64,000 nt of DNA from Planctomycetaceae bacterium (GTDB lineage: Bacteria; Planctomycetota; Planctomycetia; Planctomycetales; Planctomycetaceae), in assembly GCA_021732415.1 (NCBI GenBank), contig JAKFVC010000248.1:1-64000 (forward strand), given 5' to 3'. Under the pieces are notes generated by a model. That model was not told the DNA's origin. It made no database searches and saw only the letters and a program-made list of their open reading frames with translations. The position numbers and the translations under genes were made by a program. Position 1 is the stretch's first letter. Every line of letters starts with the position of its first letter. Below are positions 38,954 through 49,256 of the stretch, one piece after another.

Positions 38954-40810
38954 ATGATTCTCGCGGTTAGCGCTCTTGGATGTGGTGGGATGATGAGTCG
39001 ATATTTTCGGATGGTGCTTGGTGTCGCGGTCTGTGCGTTGCCGGCAATTTTAGCCTGCGGACTGTGGGATGTCCCGGCGGCACGACTCACTGCGGATGAG
39101 GCCCGGGTGCCTGCCGCAAAACCGCACGCCCGGCCGATTGGCTTGGCCTACCTGCATGCGGACCAGCGATTGCTCGTTGCCAATCGTGATTCCGGAACGA
39201 TCACGACGATCAATCCCGAGACCCGACAAGTTGTCAGTACCTGGCAGATTCCGGGGGCTGAGCAGCTCGCGGACTTCATTGTGTCCGAAAATGGCCAGTA
39301 CGCGCTGACTTGTAGCACAACTCAGAATCGGGTGTGGTTGCTCAAGCGGCTCAATGATCAGGAATTCTCGGTGCTGGAGACGCTTTCAGTTCCCGCTGGC
39401 CCGGTGGGATTAAGCTGGCTGCCGGATGGAAAAACTCTCAATGCAGAAGTCACGATTGCCTGCCAGTGGGCCCGTGCCGTGTTGTTCGTGAAGTTTGCCC
39501 CGGAAGCGGAATCGGGTGCACGTTTGTTAGTTCGACAAACCGTCTCGCTCCCCCATGCACCTCGACGCATGCTGGCGGTGCAGGAGGGGGAACGGCTGCT
39601 GGTCGCGGATGCGTTTGGTAGTTCGATCAGCGTGATTAAGTCTGCTAACGGCACTTTAGAGCGCACGAAGAAGCTGCCGGGACATAATTTGCACGGCTTG
39701 GGGATGATGCTCGATAAACAACGTGTGATTGTTGCGCATCAGATATTGAACCCCGTGGCCGAAACGTCGCATGACGGGGTGTTCTGGGGCATCGTGATGA
39801 CGAATAATCTCCGATTAATCCCTTTAGAAAACTTTTTAAGCGATACTCGCGAACCGTTGGAAGATGCGGATATTCATTTTCTGGGTGAACCGAAACATGG
39901 TGCCGCCGATCCCACGTCTGTCACCGTGGGCCGATTTGAGACGATGCTGACGACGCTGGGGGGTGTCGATGAGCTCGCGGTGGGCGTGCATCTGGATCAT
40001 AGCTTTGACCGCATTAAGGTCGGCCGGCGACCGGTCGCCGTGGTCACTGATACGACCGGCAAACTGGCTTATGTGGCGAATCAGTTCAGCGATTCGATTT
40101 CAGTCATTGAGATTAATACGAGAAAAGTGCTCAAGGAAATTGCACTCCTCGAGCCGCAGGCTAATCAGGAAACGACGCTGGCCGAGCGTGGTGAGATCCT
40201 CTTCCACGACGCGAATTTGTCACTGGATGGGTGGTATAGCTGTCATAGTTGTCATAGTTCGGGGCATACTGTGGGGTCGCTGAATGACAATCTCGGCGAC
40301 GGAAATTATGGGGCTCCGAAACGGATTCCCTCGTTGTTGGGAGTGGATGATACGGCACCATTTCTCTGGAGCGGACGCCGTGACGATTTGACGGAACAAA
40401 CTCGCAAATCGATCACCACAACGATGCATGGTGCGGATCCCAATGATGAGCAATTGCGGGCACTGGTGGCCTATATGCGAGCCTTGCCGCCCCCGCCTAG
40501 GATTTCATCGGCGGATCAGGGTCAGGTGGCGCGGGGTGCTAAGGTGTTTGATTCGCACGGGTGTGCGGCTTGTCATGCGCCTCCGACATATACATCCGCT
40601 GATGTTTATGATGTGGGGCTGAAGGATCAGCACGGGCGGGGGAAATTCAATCCACCCTCATTGCGCGGCGTTCGGCACCGCGGCCCGTACTTTCACGATC
40701 ACCGGGCAGCGAGTTTGCGGGATGTTTTTACCTCGCATAAGCACCCTCAGGCCGCTGAATGGCCGACCAATGAGCTGGATGATTTGATTGCGTTTCTGGA
40801 GAGTTTATAA
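38954..40810 (+). CDS. YVTN beta-propeller / di-haem cytochrome c protein
   Basis: A 618-aa exported protein. The N-terminus carries a signal peptide (FRMVLGVAVCALPAILACGL). The middle (about 60-400) is a YVTN-type beta-propeller with repeats such as RRPVAVVTDTTGKLAYVANQ and SDSISVIEINTRKVLKEIAL. The C-terminal part has two c-type haem sites, CHSCH at residue 430 and CAACH at 537, in a cytochrome-c-peroxidase/MauG-like setting (GRGKFNPPSLRGVRHRGPYF). It probably acts in periplasmic electron transfer or oxidation of an unknown substrate. In-frame ATGs at 38990 and 38993 would give a shorter signal peptide. Confidence 0.9.
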   Translation: MILAVSALGCGGMMSRYFRMVLGVAVCALPAILACGLWDVPAARLTADEARVPAAKPHARPIGLAYLHADQRLLVANRDSGTITTINPETRQVVSTWQIPGAEQLADFIVSENGQYALTCSTTQNRVWLLKRLNDQEFSVLETLSVPAGPVGLSWLPDGKTLNAEVTIACQWARAVLFVKFAPEAESGARLLVRQTVSLPHAPRRMLAVQEGERLLVADAFGSSISVIKSANGTLERTKKLPGHNLHGLGMMLDKQRVIVAHQILNPVAETSHDGVFWGIVMTNNLRLIPLENFLSDTREPLEDADIHFLGEPKHGAADPTSVTVGRFETMLTTLGGVDELAVGVHLDHSFDRIKVGRRPVAVVTDTTGKLAYVANQFSDSISVIEINTRKVLKEIALLEPQANQETTLAERGEILFHDANLSLDGWYSCHSCHSSGHTVGSLNDNLGDGNYGAPKRIPSLLGVDDTAPFLWSGRRDDLTEQTRKSITTTMHGADPNDEQLRALVAYMRALPPPPRISSADQGQVARGAKVFDSHGCAACHAPPTYTSADVYDVGLKDQHGRGKFNPPSLRGVRHRGPYFHDHRAASLRDVFTSHKHPQAAEWPTNELDDLIAFLESL

Positions 40811-40875
40811 GAGTGCTGGCAACTGTAAAATGGGCACTTGTGTTCATATTGCGGGTCCATGCATTCGGGATCTTG

Positions 40876-40959
40876 GCCACAGAATGACACAGAAGAAACA
40901 CAGAATTTAAGAAGCGAAATTCATATTCTTTCTGTGTTTCTTCTGTGTCGTTCTGTGGC
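40876..40959. repeat. Family E inverted repeat, copy 2
   Basis: The left arm GCCACAGAATGACACAGAAG continues AAACACAGA and the right arm is its inverse. It matches copy 1 (25517-25598) except that AAGG is replaced by AATG in the left arm and CCTT by CGTT in the right arm: a compensatory pair that keeps the stem. Confidence 0.92.
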
Positions 40960-41086
40960 TAAATTCCTTCTTGGCAACAAGATCGCTGCATCTTGCTTCT
41001 CTGTAGTCACGTAAGTTCAAGTTAAATCTCACATTCGCTCCGCGGTTAGACAACGTATTACATCCGATGTTTACCTGGAATGTGAC

Positions 41087-41890
41087 ATGACCGACTCGCT
41101 GGATCGAATCTCCCCCAGTCAGCGCCCTCCGACCGCCGCGGCCGGCTATCACACGTGGTCTGACTTGCTGTTTGTGCATTGGCGAGTGCCGGTCAGTGTG
41201 TTGCGTCCGCTGATCCCGGCTGAGCTGACAATCGATACTTATGACGGAACTGCGTGGCTGGGGCTGGTTCCATTTCGCATGTTTGGTGTGCGGCCCTGGT
41301 GGTCTTGTTCGGTCTGGGGAATCTCTGACTTTCCTGAAACGAACGTGCGGACTTATGTCCATTTCCAGGGGCGAGATCCGGGTGTCTGGTTTTTTAGTCT
41401 GGATGCCGCCAAGCTGTTGGCCGTGACGTTAGCTCGGTGGGGATGGGGTCTCAATTATCATTGGGCGCGGATGAGCGTCCAGCGCGAGGGCACGCGGATT
41501 GCCTATCGCAGTCGCAGGGTGATGAGCGGCGTAATGTGCGATGCCGATGTGGAGATTGGCGAGGGATTATCCAGCGGCGTTGCATTGGGCGATACGATGG
41601 TCGCCCGCCCCGGAACTCTAGAGCACTTTCTTGTCGAGAGGTACCTGTTATACGCGCGGCGCAACGGAAAACTCTATCAGGGACAGGTCCACCATCGTCC
41701 TTATCCGCTGCGCTCGGCCAGCTTACTGAATCTTAATCAGGGACTCCTGGCGGCGAATCAACTCAACGTCGCCGATGATCCGTGCCATGTTATCTATAGT
41801 CCTGGTGTCCAGGTCGAAGTCTTTAATCTCTCGCGTATTGCCGACATTACGCCGCTGGCGTTGACATTAGCGACGGATGGCGAGGCGTGA
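41087..41890 (+). CDS. DUF2071 (YqjF-like) protein
   Basis: A DUF2071 protein of 267 aa, a family structurally related to acetoacetate decarboxylase; function not established. Typical features: WSDLLFVHWRVPVSVLRPLI near the start, GTAWLGLVPFRMFGVRPW, FPETNVRTYVHFQG, VWFFSLDAAKLLAVTLARWG and a late HRPYPLRSASLL. No signal peptide. The ATG at 41087 follows GGAATGTGAC, a moderate ribosome binding site. Confidence 0.9.
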   Translation: MTDSLDRISPSQRPPTAAAGYHTWSDLLFVHWRVPVSVLRPLIPAELTIDTYDGTAWLGLVPFRMFGVRPWWSCSVWGISDFPETNVRTYVHFQGRDPGVWFFSLDAAKLLAVTLARWGWGLNYHWARMSVQREGTRIAYRSRRVMSGVMCDADVEIGEGLSSGVALGDTMVARPGTLEHFLVERYLLYARRNGKLYQGQVHHRPYPLRSASLLNLNQGLLAANQLNVADDPCHVIYSPGVQVEVFNLSRIADITPLALTLATDGEA

Positions 41891-42495
41891 GTTGATCACG
41901 CCAGTGGCCTCAAAGGGAGAGATTCTAACGGGCTGAAATGTGTAATTTCAAAACGTGCGTTGGGTTAGTTGGTCAGTCGCATCGTGACGAGCGTATATTG
42001 GTTTTAAGTCATGTGATTAGTCCGCTCGAAGCTTTTAGCTCACCCGCAATACATCGATTCGAAGTCGAATTAGTTGTTGCGTCTTGGATTACGAGGCTGT
42101 TAGCATCTTCACAGGTGACTAGCACCTGACTCTAAATTGTGGTTCTATGAAGTCAATAATATTGACAAATCTTATATTGTCTGCCCTTTTTGGGCTTCAC
42201 AAACAGCAAGTGCTTGTTAATTTGACGGTTATAGAACACGAATCGCCGATCCCAGGAGGCTCAGTGTTATCCACTGAGGACCGGCTGTAGCCGGTCTCGA
42301 CGTTATTATTGCAACTTGATCCGTTTGAATTCGCTGATACTGAGGTCTAGTTACTTGAAATGACTGACCGTGAGTTCTAAGATTTCGGATTGTTCTAAAA
42401 CAAACAATTGGTAGTGGTGGCATTTAATCTTCTGAGACGCCTGGTTTGCGTCGCAGGCCACTGCTTCCTGTGTCTCTAGTGAAGTCAGGTGATCG
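41891..42495. other. Intergenic region, 605 nt, no gene recognised
   Basis: This is more AT-rich than its neighbours. A small hairpin occurs at about 42279-42300 (GACCGGCTGTAGCCGGTC). TTGACA at 42163 is a promoter-like hexamer, but no well-spaced -10 box was found. It probably holds the promoter of the downstream winged-helix gene. No ORF with convincing composition. Confidence 0.5.
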
Positions 42496-42954
42496 ATGGC
42501 AGCGGATTTAGGGAATTTGTCTATTGCGCAATTGCAGGCGTTGATCGACAGCCAGAAGAACAAGTTGGGCTCGCTCTATACGAAGCGAGATCAATTGACC
42601 AAGCAGTTGAATGCCTTGAACAGCGAGATCGCTGCTGCGGAAGGCAAAGCCGGGGGAGCCGCTCGTGGCCGTCCCGCTCACTTCACGAAGACTGCCGCTG
42701 TTGCGAAACGCCGTGGTGCCGCGACTGTGCAACGTGCACAGAACGACAAATCACTGAAGACTTATGTTGAAGAAGTGCTGGGCGCGACCAAGAAGGGTCT
42801 GACCATCGGTGAAATTCAGGATGCAGTCCTGAAGAATGGTTACACCACCAACAGCGCCAACTTCAAGAATACGCTGTACCAGTGCCTCTACCACAACGAG
42901 AAGTCTTTTGTTCTCGACAAGAAGACGAAGTCCTACAAGTTGGGTGGCAAGTAA
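42496..42954 (+). CDS. Coiled-coil / AT-hook / winged-helix candidate DNA-binding protein
   Basis: A basic protein of 152 aa. Residues 8-50 form a predicted coiled coil (LSIAQLQALIDSQKNKLGSL then a heptad-like QLNALNSEI). A flexible Gly/Ala linker holds an RGRP core at 57-60, as in AT-hooks. Residues 88-150 look like a small winged helix of the HARE-HTH type (KGLTIGEIQDAVLKNGYTTN ... NTLYQCLYHNEKSFV). I infer a dimeric nucleoid-associated or regulatory protein. It has AGGTG before the start and its own strong terminator, so it is probably a well-expressed single-gene unit. Confidence 0.88.
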   Translation: MAADLGNLSIAQLQALIDSQKNKLGSLYTKRDQLTKQLNALNSEIAAAEGKAGGAARGRPAHFTKTAAVAKRRGAATVQRAQNDKSLKTYVEEVLGATKKGLTIGEIQDAVLKNGYTTNSANFKNTLYQCLYHNEKSFVLDKKTKSYKLGGK

Positions 42955-43090
42955 TTCTGACTGCTGTTCGCCCTTCGCCAATAGAACATCGGCGAATAGC
43001 ACGTCATAAACAGGCCCCCGGGAAATGTGTCGCCTTGCGGTCTAGTGCCGGGTTGGCGATACGTCAGGGGAGTTCTGTCTCGTAGATGAG

Positions 43091-43125
43091 AAGCCGGTTC
43101 GGGAATTGTTCCTGAGCCGGCTTTT
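43091..43125 (+). terminator. Rho-independent terminator
   Basis: A stem AAGCCGGTTCGGGAA / TTCCTGAGCCGGCTT with a 3-nt loop and one mismatch, ending in TTTT. It lies 137 nt after the winged-helix gene. Confidence 0.88.
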
Positions 43126-43319
43126 GTCATTATTGGCTTGTTTTGAGGTGGTGGTTTTATTGTGGTTGTCGATCACAAATGTATTTTACCCCTGCCGGGG
43201 TGCGGATCAGATCCACACCCACCGAACCCCCGATGGCTTGGTCGGCTCTGGTAGGATGTCTATACTTGTGCGACGTCGGTCTACAAGCAATCGCACTTGA
43301 ACGAGACTGGAAGTCGGCG

Positions 43320-44483
43320 ATGGAATCAGAAGCATTGCAGCTCGTACAGGATTTAATGGCCATCCCCGGCAAGAGTTGTCTGGAACGGGAAGTCGTGGAA
43401 TTTCTGCGCCAAAAACTGTTGCAGGCCGGATTGCCGGAGTCGTCGATGATGATTGATGACTCGCAGACGCGCAGCCCTTATGGCGGCAATACGGGCAGCT
43501 TGATCGTCAAATTAGCCGGTCGCAAACGAGGCCCGCGGCGGCTATTGATGGCACATCTGGATACGGTGCCGCTGTGCGTTGGCTGCCAGCCGGTGCGCGA
43601 TAATGACGTCTTTCGATCAGCGAATCCGGCGACCGCGCTGGGAGCCGATAACCGCGGTGGCGTGGCTGTCTTGCTACATTCTTTATTAGAGATTCTGAAG
43701 CAAGATCTCCCGCATCCGCCGGTCACCTTCTTCTGGCCGATTCAGGAAGAAATCGGTTTGCTAGGAGCGCGCCACGTTAAAGTCGCGGATCTCGGAAATC
43801 CGAAGCTGTGTTTCAATTGGGATGGTGGATCGCCGCAGATGGCCTGTATTGGGGCGACGGGTGCCTATCATATTGAGGTCCAGATTGCGGGGATCGCCAG
43901 CCACGCGGGCGTGCATCCCGAGCAGGGAGCGAGCGCGATTGCGATTGCGGGATTGGCGATTGCCGATCTGCAGCAGAATGGCTGGCATGGGCTTATTAAG
44001 AAGGGACGCAAGACGGGGACTAGTAATATCGGGGTCATTGCTGGTGGTGATGCGACCAATGTGGTGACCTCGAGCGTCAGGCTGGCCGCGGAAGTCCGCA
44101 GTCATGATCCAAAGTTCCGCGAACGCTTAATGAATGAGTTTCGTAAGGCGTTTGAGCGGGCCGCGAAACAGGTTCGGACGGATGCTGGAGAACCGGGTCG
44201 AATTGAGTTTAAAGCTGAGCTAAAATATGAATCGTTCAAGCTGGATGAAACCGAGCCGGCGGTGCAGGAAGCTCAGCGCGCGATTCGGATGATTGGTCTG
44301 CAGCCGTCGGTGCGGATCAGCAATGGTGGATTGGATGCGAACTGGCTGAGTTCCCGCGGCTTGCCGACCGTCACTTTGGGATGTGGCCAGCAGGATGTGC
44401 ATACGGTGAAAGAGACGCTGCACATTCCATCATTTCTGGCAGCCTGCCGCGTGGGAGTGATCCTGGCTACGGCCGGAGTTTAG
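43320..44483 (+). CDS. M20-family peptidase (peptidase T-like)
   Basis: A cytoplasmic di-zinc aminopeptidase of 387 aa, closest in layout to PepT. Metal ligands: MAHLDTVPLC, ALGADNRGGVAVLL, IQEEIGLLGARHV, FNWDGG and the C-terminal QQDVHTVKETLHI. The dimerisation-domain segment (IEVQIAGIASHAGVHPEQGA) is typical. It probably trims tri- or dipeptides. The start at 43320 has GGAAG 8 nt upstream; the frame is open 59 codons earlier, but that part contains a hairpin and no conserved residues. The gene is followed closely by proA. Confidence 0.92.
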   Translation: MESEALQLVQDLMAIPGKSCLEREVVEFLRQKLLQAGLPESSMMIDDSQTRSPYGGNTGSLIVKLAGRKRGPRRLLMAHLDTVPLCVGCQPVRDNDVFRSANPATALGADNRGGVAVLLHSLLEILKQDLPHPPVTFFWPIQEEIGLLGARHVKVADLGNPKLCFNWDGGSPQMACIGATGAYHIEVQIAGIASHAGVHPEQGASAIAIAGLAIADLQQNGWHGLIKKGRKTGTSNIGVIAGGDATNVVTSSVRLAAEVRSHDPKFRERLMNEFRKAFERAAKQVRTDAGEPGRIEFKAELKYESFKLDETEPAVQEAQRAIRMIGLQPSVRISNGGLDANWLSSRGLPTVTLGCGQQDVHTVKETLHIPSFLAACRVGVILATAGV

Positions 44484-44560
44484 ATCAACGTATATAATCA
44501 TTGACGCAGGCGAGCCGAGAGTTTTTTGGGGACCAGAGTCCCGTTTGAGATTTCGAAGTT

Positions 44561-45856
44561 ATGGCAACAGTCGCAGCAGATTCCTCCGTTACTCAGATCA
44601 CCGATTTCGCGGCCTATGCGCAGCGTGTTGCGGGTCAAGCGGCCAAGGCCGGGCAAGCATTATCGACGATCACCGGGTCTCAAAAAAACCAGTGGTTGCT
44701 GGCTGCTGCCGCGGCTTTGCGAGCACGCAATCCCGAAGTGTTAGCTGCCAATGCGCGCGATGTCGAACTGGCCCCCGGTTATGGGTTGAATGCAGCGGCT
44801 ATTGATCGATTGACGCTCAATCCGGCCCGGTTGGAGAGCCTGGCGAAGGCACTTGAGGAAATCGTCGCGCTGCCTGATCCGGTCGGCGAGATTCTGGATA
44901 GTTCGATTCGCCCGAACGGCCTGCAGGTGATGCGCGTGCGTGTCCCGCTGGGGGTGGTGTTTTTCATCTATGAATCGCGTCCGAATGTCACCATGGATGC
45001 CGCGGCTCTGTGTGTTAAAAGTGGTAGCGCGGTGATCTTACGCGGCGGGAAAGAGGCGTTTCACAGCAATCAGGCGTTATATGGATTGTTGCAAGATACG
45101 CTGCGTGACGCCGGTCTGCCGCCGCATGCGGTGCAGTTGGTTGAGACGACTGACCGGGCCGCGGTTGGTGAGTTTTTGAAGCGGCATCAGGAGATCAGCG
45201 TGACGATTCCTCGTGGAGGAAAATCGTTGATTGAGCGCGTGGTCGCGGAAGCCACGATGCCGGTCATCAAGCACTATGACGGCGTGTGTCATGTCTATCT
45301 CGACCAATCAGCCGAATGGGAGATGGCCAAGAACATCTTGATCAACAGCAAGTGTCAACGGCCAGGTGTTTGTAATGCGGCGGAATGCTTGCTGATTCAT
45401 GCGAGTCTGGCTGCCGAGTGGCTACCCAAACTGGCGGCGGAACTCACGTCGCGCAAGGTGCAGTTGCGTTGTTGTACGCAATCTCAGCCGTTAATGCCGG
45501 GTAGCATTCTGGCGACCGATGAGGACTATCATACGGAGTACTCTGATCTGATTCTGTCAGTCAAAGTGGTTGCCGATCTGGACGGGGCAGTCGAGCACAT
45601 CGCGGAATATAGTTCGGGGCATACCGAGACGATCGTCACGAGTGATCTGCGGACGGCTCGGCAGTTTGTCGCGCGGGTGGATTCGTCGGCTGTGATCGTC
45701 AATGCCAGTACTCGGTTCAACGACGGGGGCGAATTGGGATTAGGTGCCGAGATTGGCATCAGCACGGATAAGCTGCATGCTCGAGGTCCTTGCGGGTTGC
45801 GCGAGTTGACCTCGTATAAGTATGTGGTTTATGGCGATGGGCAAGTTCGTGGGTAG
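44561..45856 (+). CDS. proA: Gamma-glutamyl phosphate reductase
   Basis: ProA (431 aa) reduces glutamate-5-phosphate to glutamate-5-semialdehyde with NADPH in proline synthesis. Conserved blocks: [51 protein letters not shown], the catalytic cysteine region [18 protein letters not shown], and [20 protein letters not shown] near the end. The length is normal. proB is not adjacent. The gap to the M20 peptidase is 77 nt. Confidence 0.96.
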   Translation: MATVAADSSVTQITDFAAYAQRVAGQAAKAGQALSTITGSQKNQWLLAAAAALRARNPEVLAANARDVELAPGYGLNAAAIDRLTLNPARLESLAKALEEIVALPDPVGEILDSSIRPNGLQVMRVRVPLGVVFFIYESRPNVTMDAAALCVKSGSAVILRGGKEAFHSNQALYGLLQDTLRDAGLPPHAVQLVETTDRAAVGEFLKRHQEISVTIPRGGKSLIERVVAEATMPVIKHYDGVCHVYLDQSAEWEMAKNILINSKCQRPGVCNAAECLLIHASLAAEWLPKLAAELTSRKVQLRCCTQSQPLMPGSILATDEDYHTEYSDLILSVKVVADLDGAVEHIAEYSSGHTETIVTSDLRTARQFVARVDSSAVIVNASTRFNDGGELGLGAEIGISTDKLHARGPCGLRELTSYKYVVYGDGQVRG

Positions 45857-45861
45857 AGCCT

Positions 45862-45932
45862 GTCGGATGGGCATTCTTGCCCGTCTCCGAGTTTGACTGC
45901 AGCATGCTGAGGGGCAGGAGTGCCCGTCGTAC
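45862..45932. repeat. Family O imperfect inverted repeat
   Basis: GATGGGCATTCTTGCCCGTC and GGGGCAGGAGTGCCCGTCGT form two hairpin-like units of related sequence, 7 nt after the proA stop. The pairing is imperfect. Confidence 0.55.
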
Positions 45933-46047
45933 GGTCTTGATTCCGAGCGGATGACAATTCCACCGAAAGTTGTCACAATACGCGCGATATTAGGTGGCGA
46001 CATATCACAGATTGTTCATGGGTTGGTCGTTACAGCAGTGGTGCTGA

Positions 46048-47367
<1,320 letters not shown>

Positions 47368-47410
47368 AATCGCGGTCGTCGGAGTTCATGACGATCCTGC
47401 GTTGAAATCC

Positions 47411-47446
47411 AAACAGCCCGGCAATTGCAGAATTGCCGGGCTGTTT
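47411..47446 (+). terminator. Terminator hairpin of eno
   Basis: A perfect 16-nt stem AAACAGCCCGGCAATT / AATTGCCGGGCTGTTT with a GCAG loop, 43 nt after the eno stop. The T tract is short (TTT), so termination may be partial. Confidence 0.82.
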
Positions 47447-47479
47447 GCTGCGCGGAGGACGATTTTAAGTAAACTTGGA

Positions 47480-47660
47480 TAAGGCGAGCGTCCGGCGTAA
47501 GCCGGATGGTTTTTATGCGGTTACGGGGATATTAAAACTCGCCATTTTTGTCGGGTCGGTTTTCGAAGGGGGTTTCGATCCTATTTGAAAAGTCGATTTC
47601 TAAGGTAGATAGAGAGTCGCTAACAACCATTGGGCTCACGCCCAACGCTCGCCTACGAAT
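47480..47660. repeat. Family N inverted repeat
   Basis: AGGCGAGCGTCCGGCGTAAG with CCGGATGG at the left, and ATTGGGCTCACGCCCAACGC with TCGCCTA at the right. The arms pair through AGGCGAGCG / CGCTCGCCT, and each includes its own hairpin (CCGGCGTAAGCCGG; TTGGGCTCACGCCCAA). The loop is about 110 nt. Confidence 0.75.
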
Positions 47661-47679
47661 TGCATTCGTAAGACCACGT

Positions 47680-48267
47680 ATGAGAACCTCACCCTCCCAT
47701 TTTGCTGCACAGGCTGAATTACAGGCCGGCTGGATTAGCTCGGTGGTAGGGTGGTTGTGTCTGTTTCTGGCGGCCGGTTTCTACGGGGCGGTCCATCTGT
47801 CCCCGCGGCTGCTGACGATGGTCAAGCTGCAGCACGAATACGACACCAATCATTTGCGGCTGGTCTCGCTGGAAAATCAGTTGCAGACCCTGGGCCACAT
47901 GGCAAAGGCCTTGGAAGACGATCCTGATTTCGCGGCGGCCATGGCGCGGGTGGAATTCTCGGCCGATCGGCCCGGTGAGCAACGGATCGCAGTGGAACCA
48001 CATCTCACGCAGGAGCCGCACGCGTTGGCTCCGCAACTGGAGGTGGTCGAGCCTCCCTGGCCGTGGTACACGCCGCTCTTAAAGCTGGTGGTGGAGTACC
48101 GCAATGTGAATACGGGCCTGTTAATTGCGGCTGCGGGGTTGATGCTGTTCTCGTTCATTCCGTTGCACGGCACATCGGTGATCGTGATCGGCGGCCGCAC
48201 GGTGACTTATACCACCGGCTTGCTGGGGTTCTTGAAGAACCGCTATTATCAATCGCCGCGACGATGA
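47680..48267 (+). CDS. FtsB/DivIC-like membrane coiled-coil protein
   Basis: The protein is 195 aa. An N-terminal membrane segment (VVGWLCLFLAAGFYGAVHL) is followed by a coiled coil (VKLQHEYDTNHLRLVSLENQ to about residue 80) and the EDDPDFAAAMARVEF motif typical of septum-formation-initiator-like proteins. A second hydrophobic segment (VNTGLLIAAAGLMLFSFIPL) is near the C-terminus, which is unusual for FtsB. Role in division or envelope assembly is inferred; planctomycetes divide without FtsZ, so the ancestral role may not apply. The start at 47680 is chosen because the upstream frame overlaps family N. Confidence 0.78.
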   Translation: MRTSPSHFAAQAELQAGWISSVVGWLCLFLAAGFYGAVHLSPRLLTMVKLQHEYDTNHLRLVSLENQLQTLGHMAKALEDDPDFAAAMARVEFSADRPGEQRIAVEPHLTQEPHALAPQLEVVEPPWPWYTPLLKLVVEYRNVNTGLLIAAAGLMLFSFIPLHGTSVIVIGGRTVTYTTGLLGFLKNRYYQSPRR

Positions 48268-48280
48268 TTTGCGGCAGATT

Positions 48281-48427
48281 TGGACTGCGGTGATTCATCA
48301 CCGCTTTTTGTTTGAGACGTGAAAAGTGTGCGAGTGAAGCACTTTTTGTGGATCGATTTATTCTCATCCAGTTTGTCCGTTTTAAATGTCCGATAGCGCG
48401 AAAGCGGTGATGAATCACCGCAGTCCA
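48281..48427. repeat. Family J inverted repeat
   Basis: The left arm TGGACTGCGGTGATTCATCA continues CCGCTTT. The right arm AAAGCGGTGATGAATCACCG continues CAGTCCA. Each arm is itself a hairpin (GCGGTGAT with ATCACCGC). The loop is about 93 nt. It fills the gap between two genes, 13 nt after the stop. Confidence 0.92.
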
Positions 48428-48441
48428 CATGAGGCGGTCTA

Positions 48442-49107
48442 ATGGCGCTCGATTTTCTTGATCGATATAGCCGCGGTAACTCGATCATCCATCGCTGGCC
48501 AACGTGGTTGAAACTGGTGCTGGCGATTTCGATCATTACCGCGGGGCTGTTCATCCGCGGTGAGGCTTGGCCGCTGCAGGGACTGTTGCTGTGCGTCGTA
48601 TTTGCAGGACTCAGCATCGCCGGGATTCCGCTCAGTTATCTGTGGCATCGGATGCTGGGCTTCTGGTTGTTCGCCATCATGTTGACCATTGGCATCCCGG
48701 CAGGGCAGGGCTTTCGAGCTGGCTGGGATCTCGCCGCGACGATTCTGATGCAGAGCACGCTGGGTTTTCTGACGGGGCTGTGGCTGGTTAATGTCACGCC
48801 GCTTGACAAGCTGCTCTACACCTTGCGAGCGTGGGGTGTGCCTAAATTGCTGATCGCCATTCTGGCCTTCATGTACCGCTATTCGTATGTCGTATTTGAC
48901 GAGTTAGACAGGATGCGAACAGCCCGCAGTGCCCGCAGTTTCGGTCGCGGGTCCTGGTGGTCGAATTGGACGTCGAACGCTCAAATGATCGGCATGCTGC
49001 TGGTGCGATCGCTCAGCCGCGCGGAGCGAGTCCATGGGGCGATGTGTGCTCGTGGGTGGTCGGGTGATATTCATTTGCTCGAAGATTTGTCAGATCGTTC
49101 TCCGTAG
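48442..49107 (+). CDS. EcfT/CbiQ-family transmembrane protein
   Basis: The protein is 221 aa with about five hydrophobic segments (LKLVLAISIITAGLFIRG, LQGLLLCVVFAGLSIAGIPL, MLGFWLFAIMLTIGIPAG and others). The C-terminal cytoplasmic part has the two short Ala-Arg signatures of energy-coupling-factor T components (RTARSARSFGRGSW and AMCARGWSGDI) that couple to ABC ATPases. Family members work with two ATPases and a substrate-binding S protein, for example in cobalt or vitamin uptake. No ATPase or S gene is adjacent, so the partner must be elsewhere. The start follows family J by 14 nt. Confidence 0.88.
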   Translation: MALDFLDRYSRGNSIIHRWPTWLKLVLAISIITAGLFIRGEAWPLQGLLLCVVFAGLSIAGIPLSYLWHRMLGFWLFAIMLTIGIPAGQGFRAGWDLAATILMQSTLGFLTGLWLVNVTPLDKLLYTLRAWGVPKLLIAILAFMYRYSYVVFDELDRMRTARSARSFGRGSWWSNWTSNAQMIGMLLVRSLSRAERVHGAMCARGWSGDIHLLEDLSDRSP

Positions 49108-49146
49108 AGAATAGGTTAATGTCGATTGCTTCTGGCTTGAAAAACG

Positions 49147-49209
49147 CCGTGTTCTCCGTGTCTCCGTGGTGCCCATCAGAGTTTCACCACGGAGACACGG
49201 AGAACACGG
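49147..49209. repeat. Family G inverted repeat
   Basis: Perfect 23-nt arms beginning CCGTGTTCTCCGTGTCTCCG, with a 17-nt loop. The arms are internally repetitive (CTCCGTG units), like family E. It lies 40 nt after the EcfT stop. Confidence 0.94.
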
Positions 49210-49256
49210 ATTTAGGACGAGTCTTAGCAGCGTCACTGGATTACTGAGGCCTTGCG

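Noticed and set aside
42163-42179. TTGACA with TATATT as a promoter
   Set aside because: The two hexamers are only 5 nt apart, too close for a sigma-70-type promoter.
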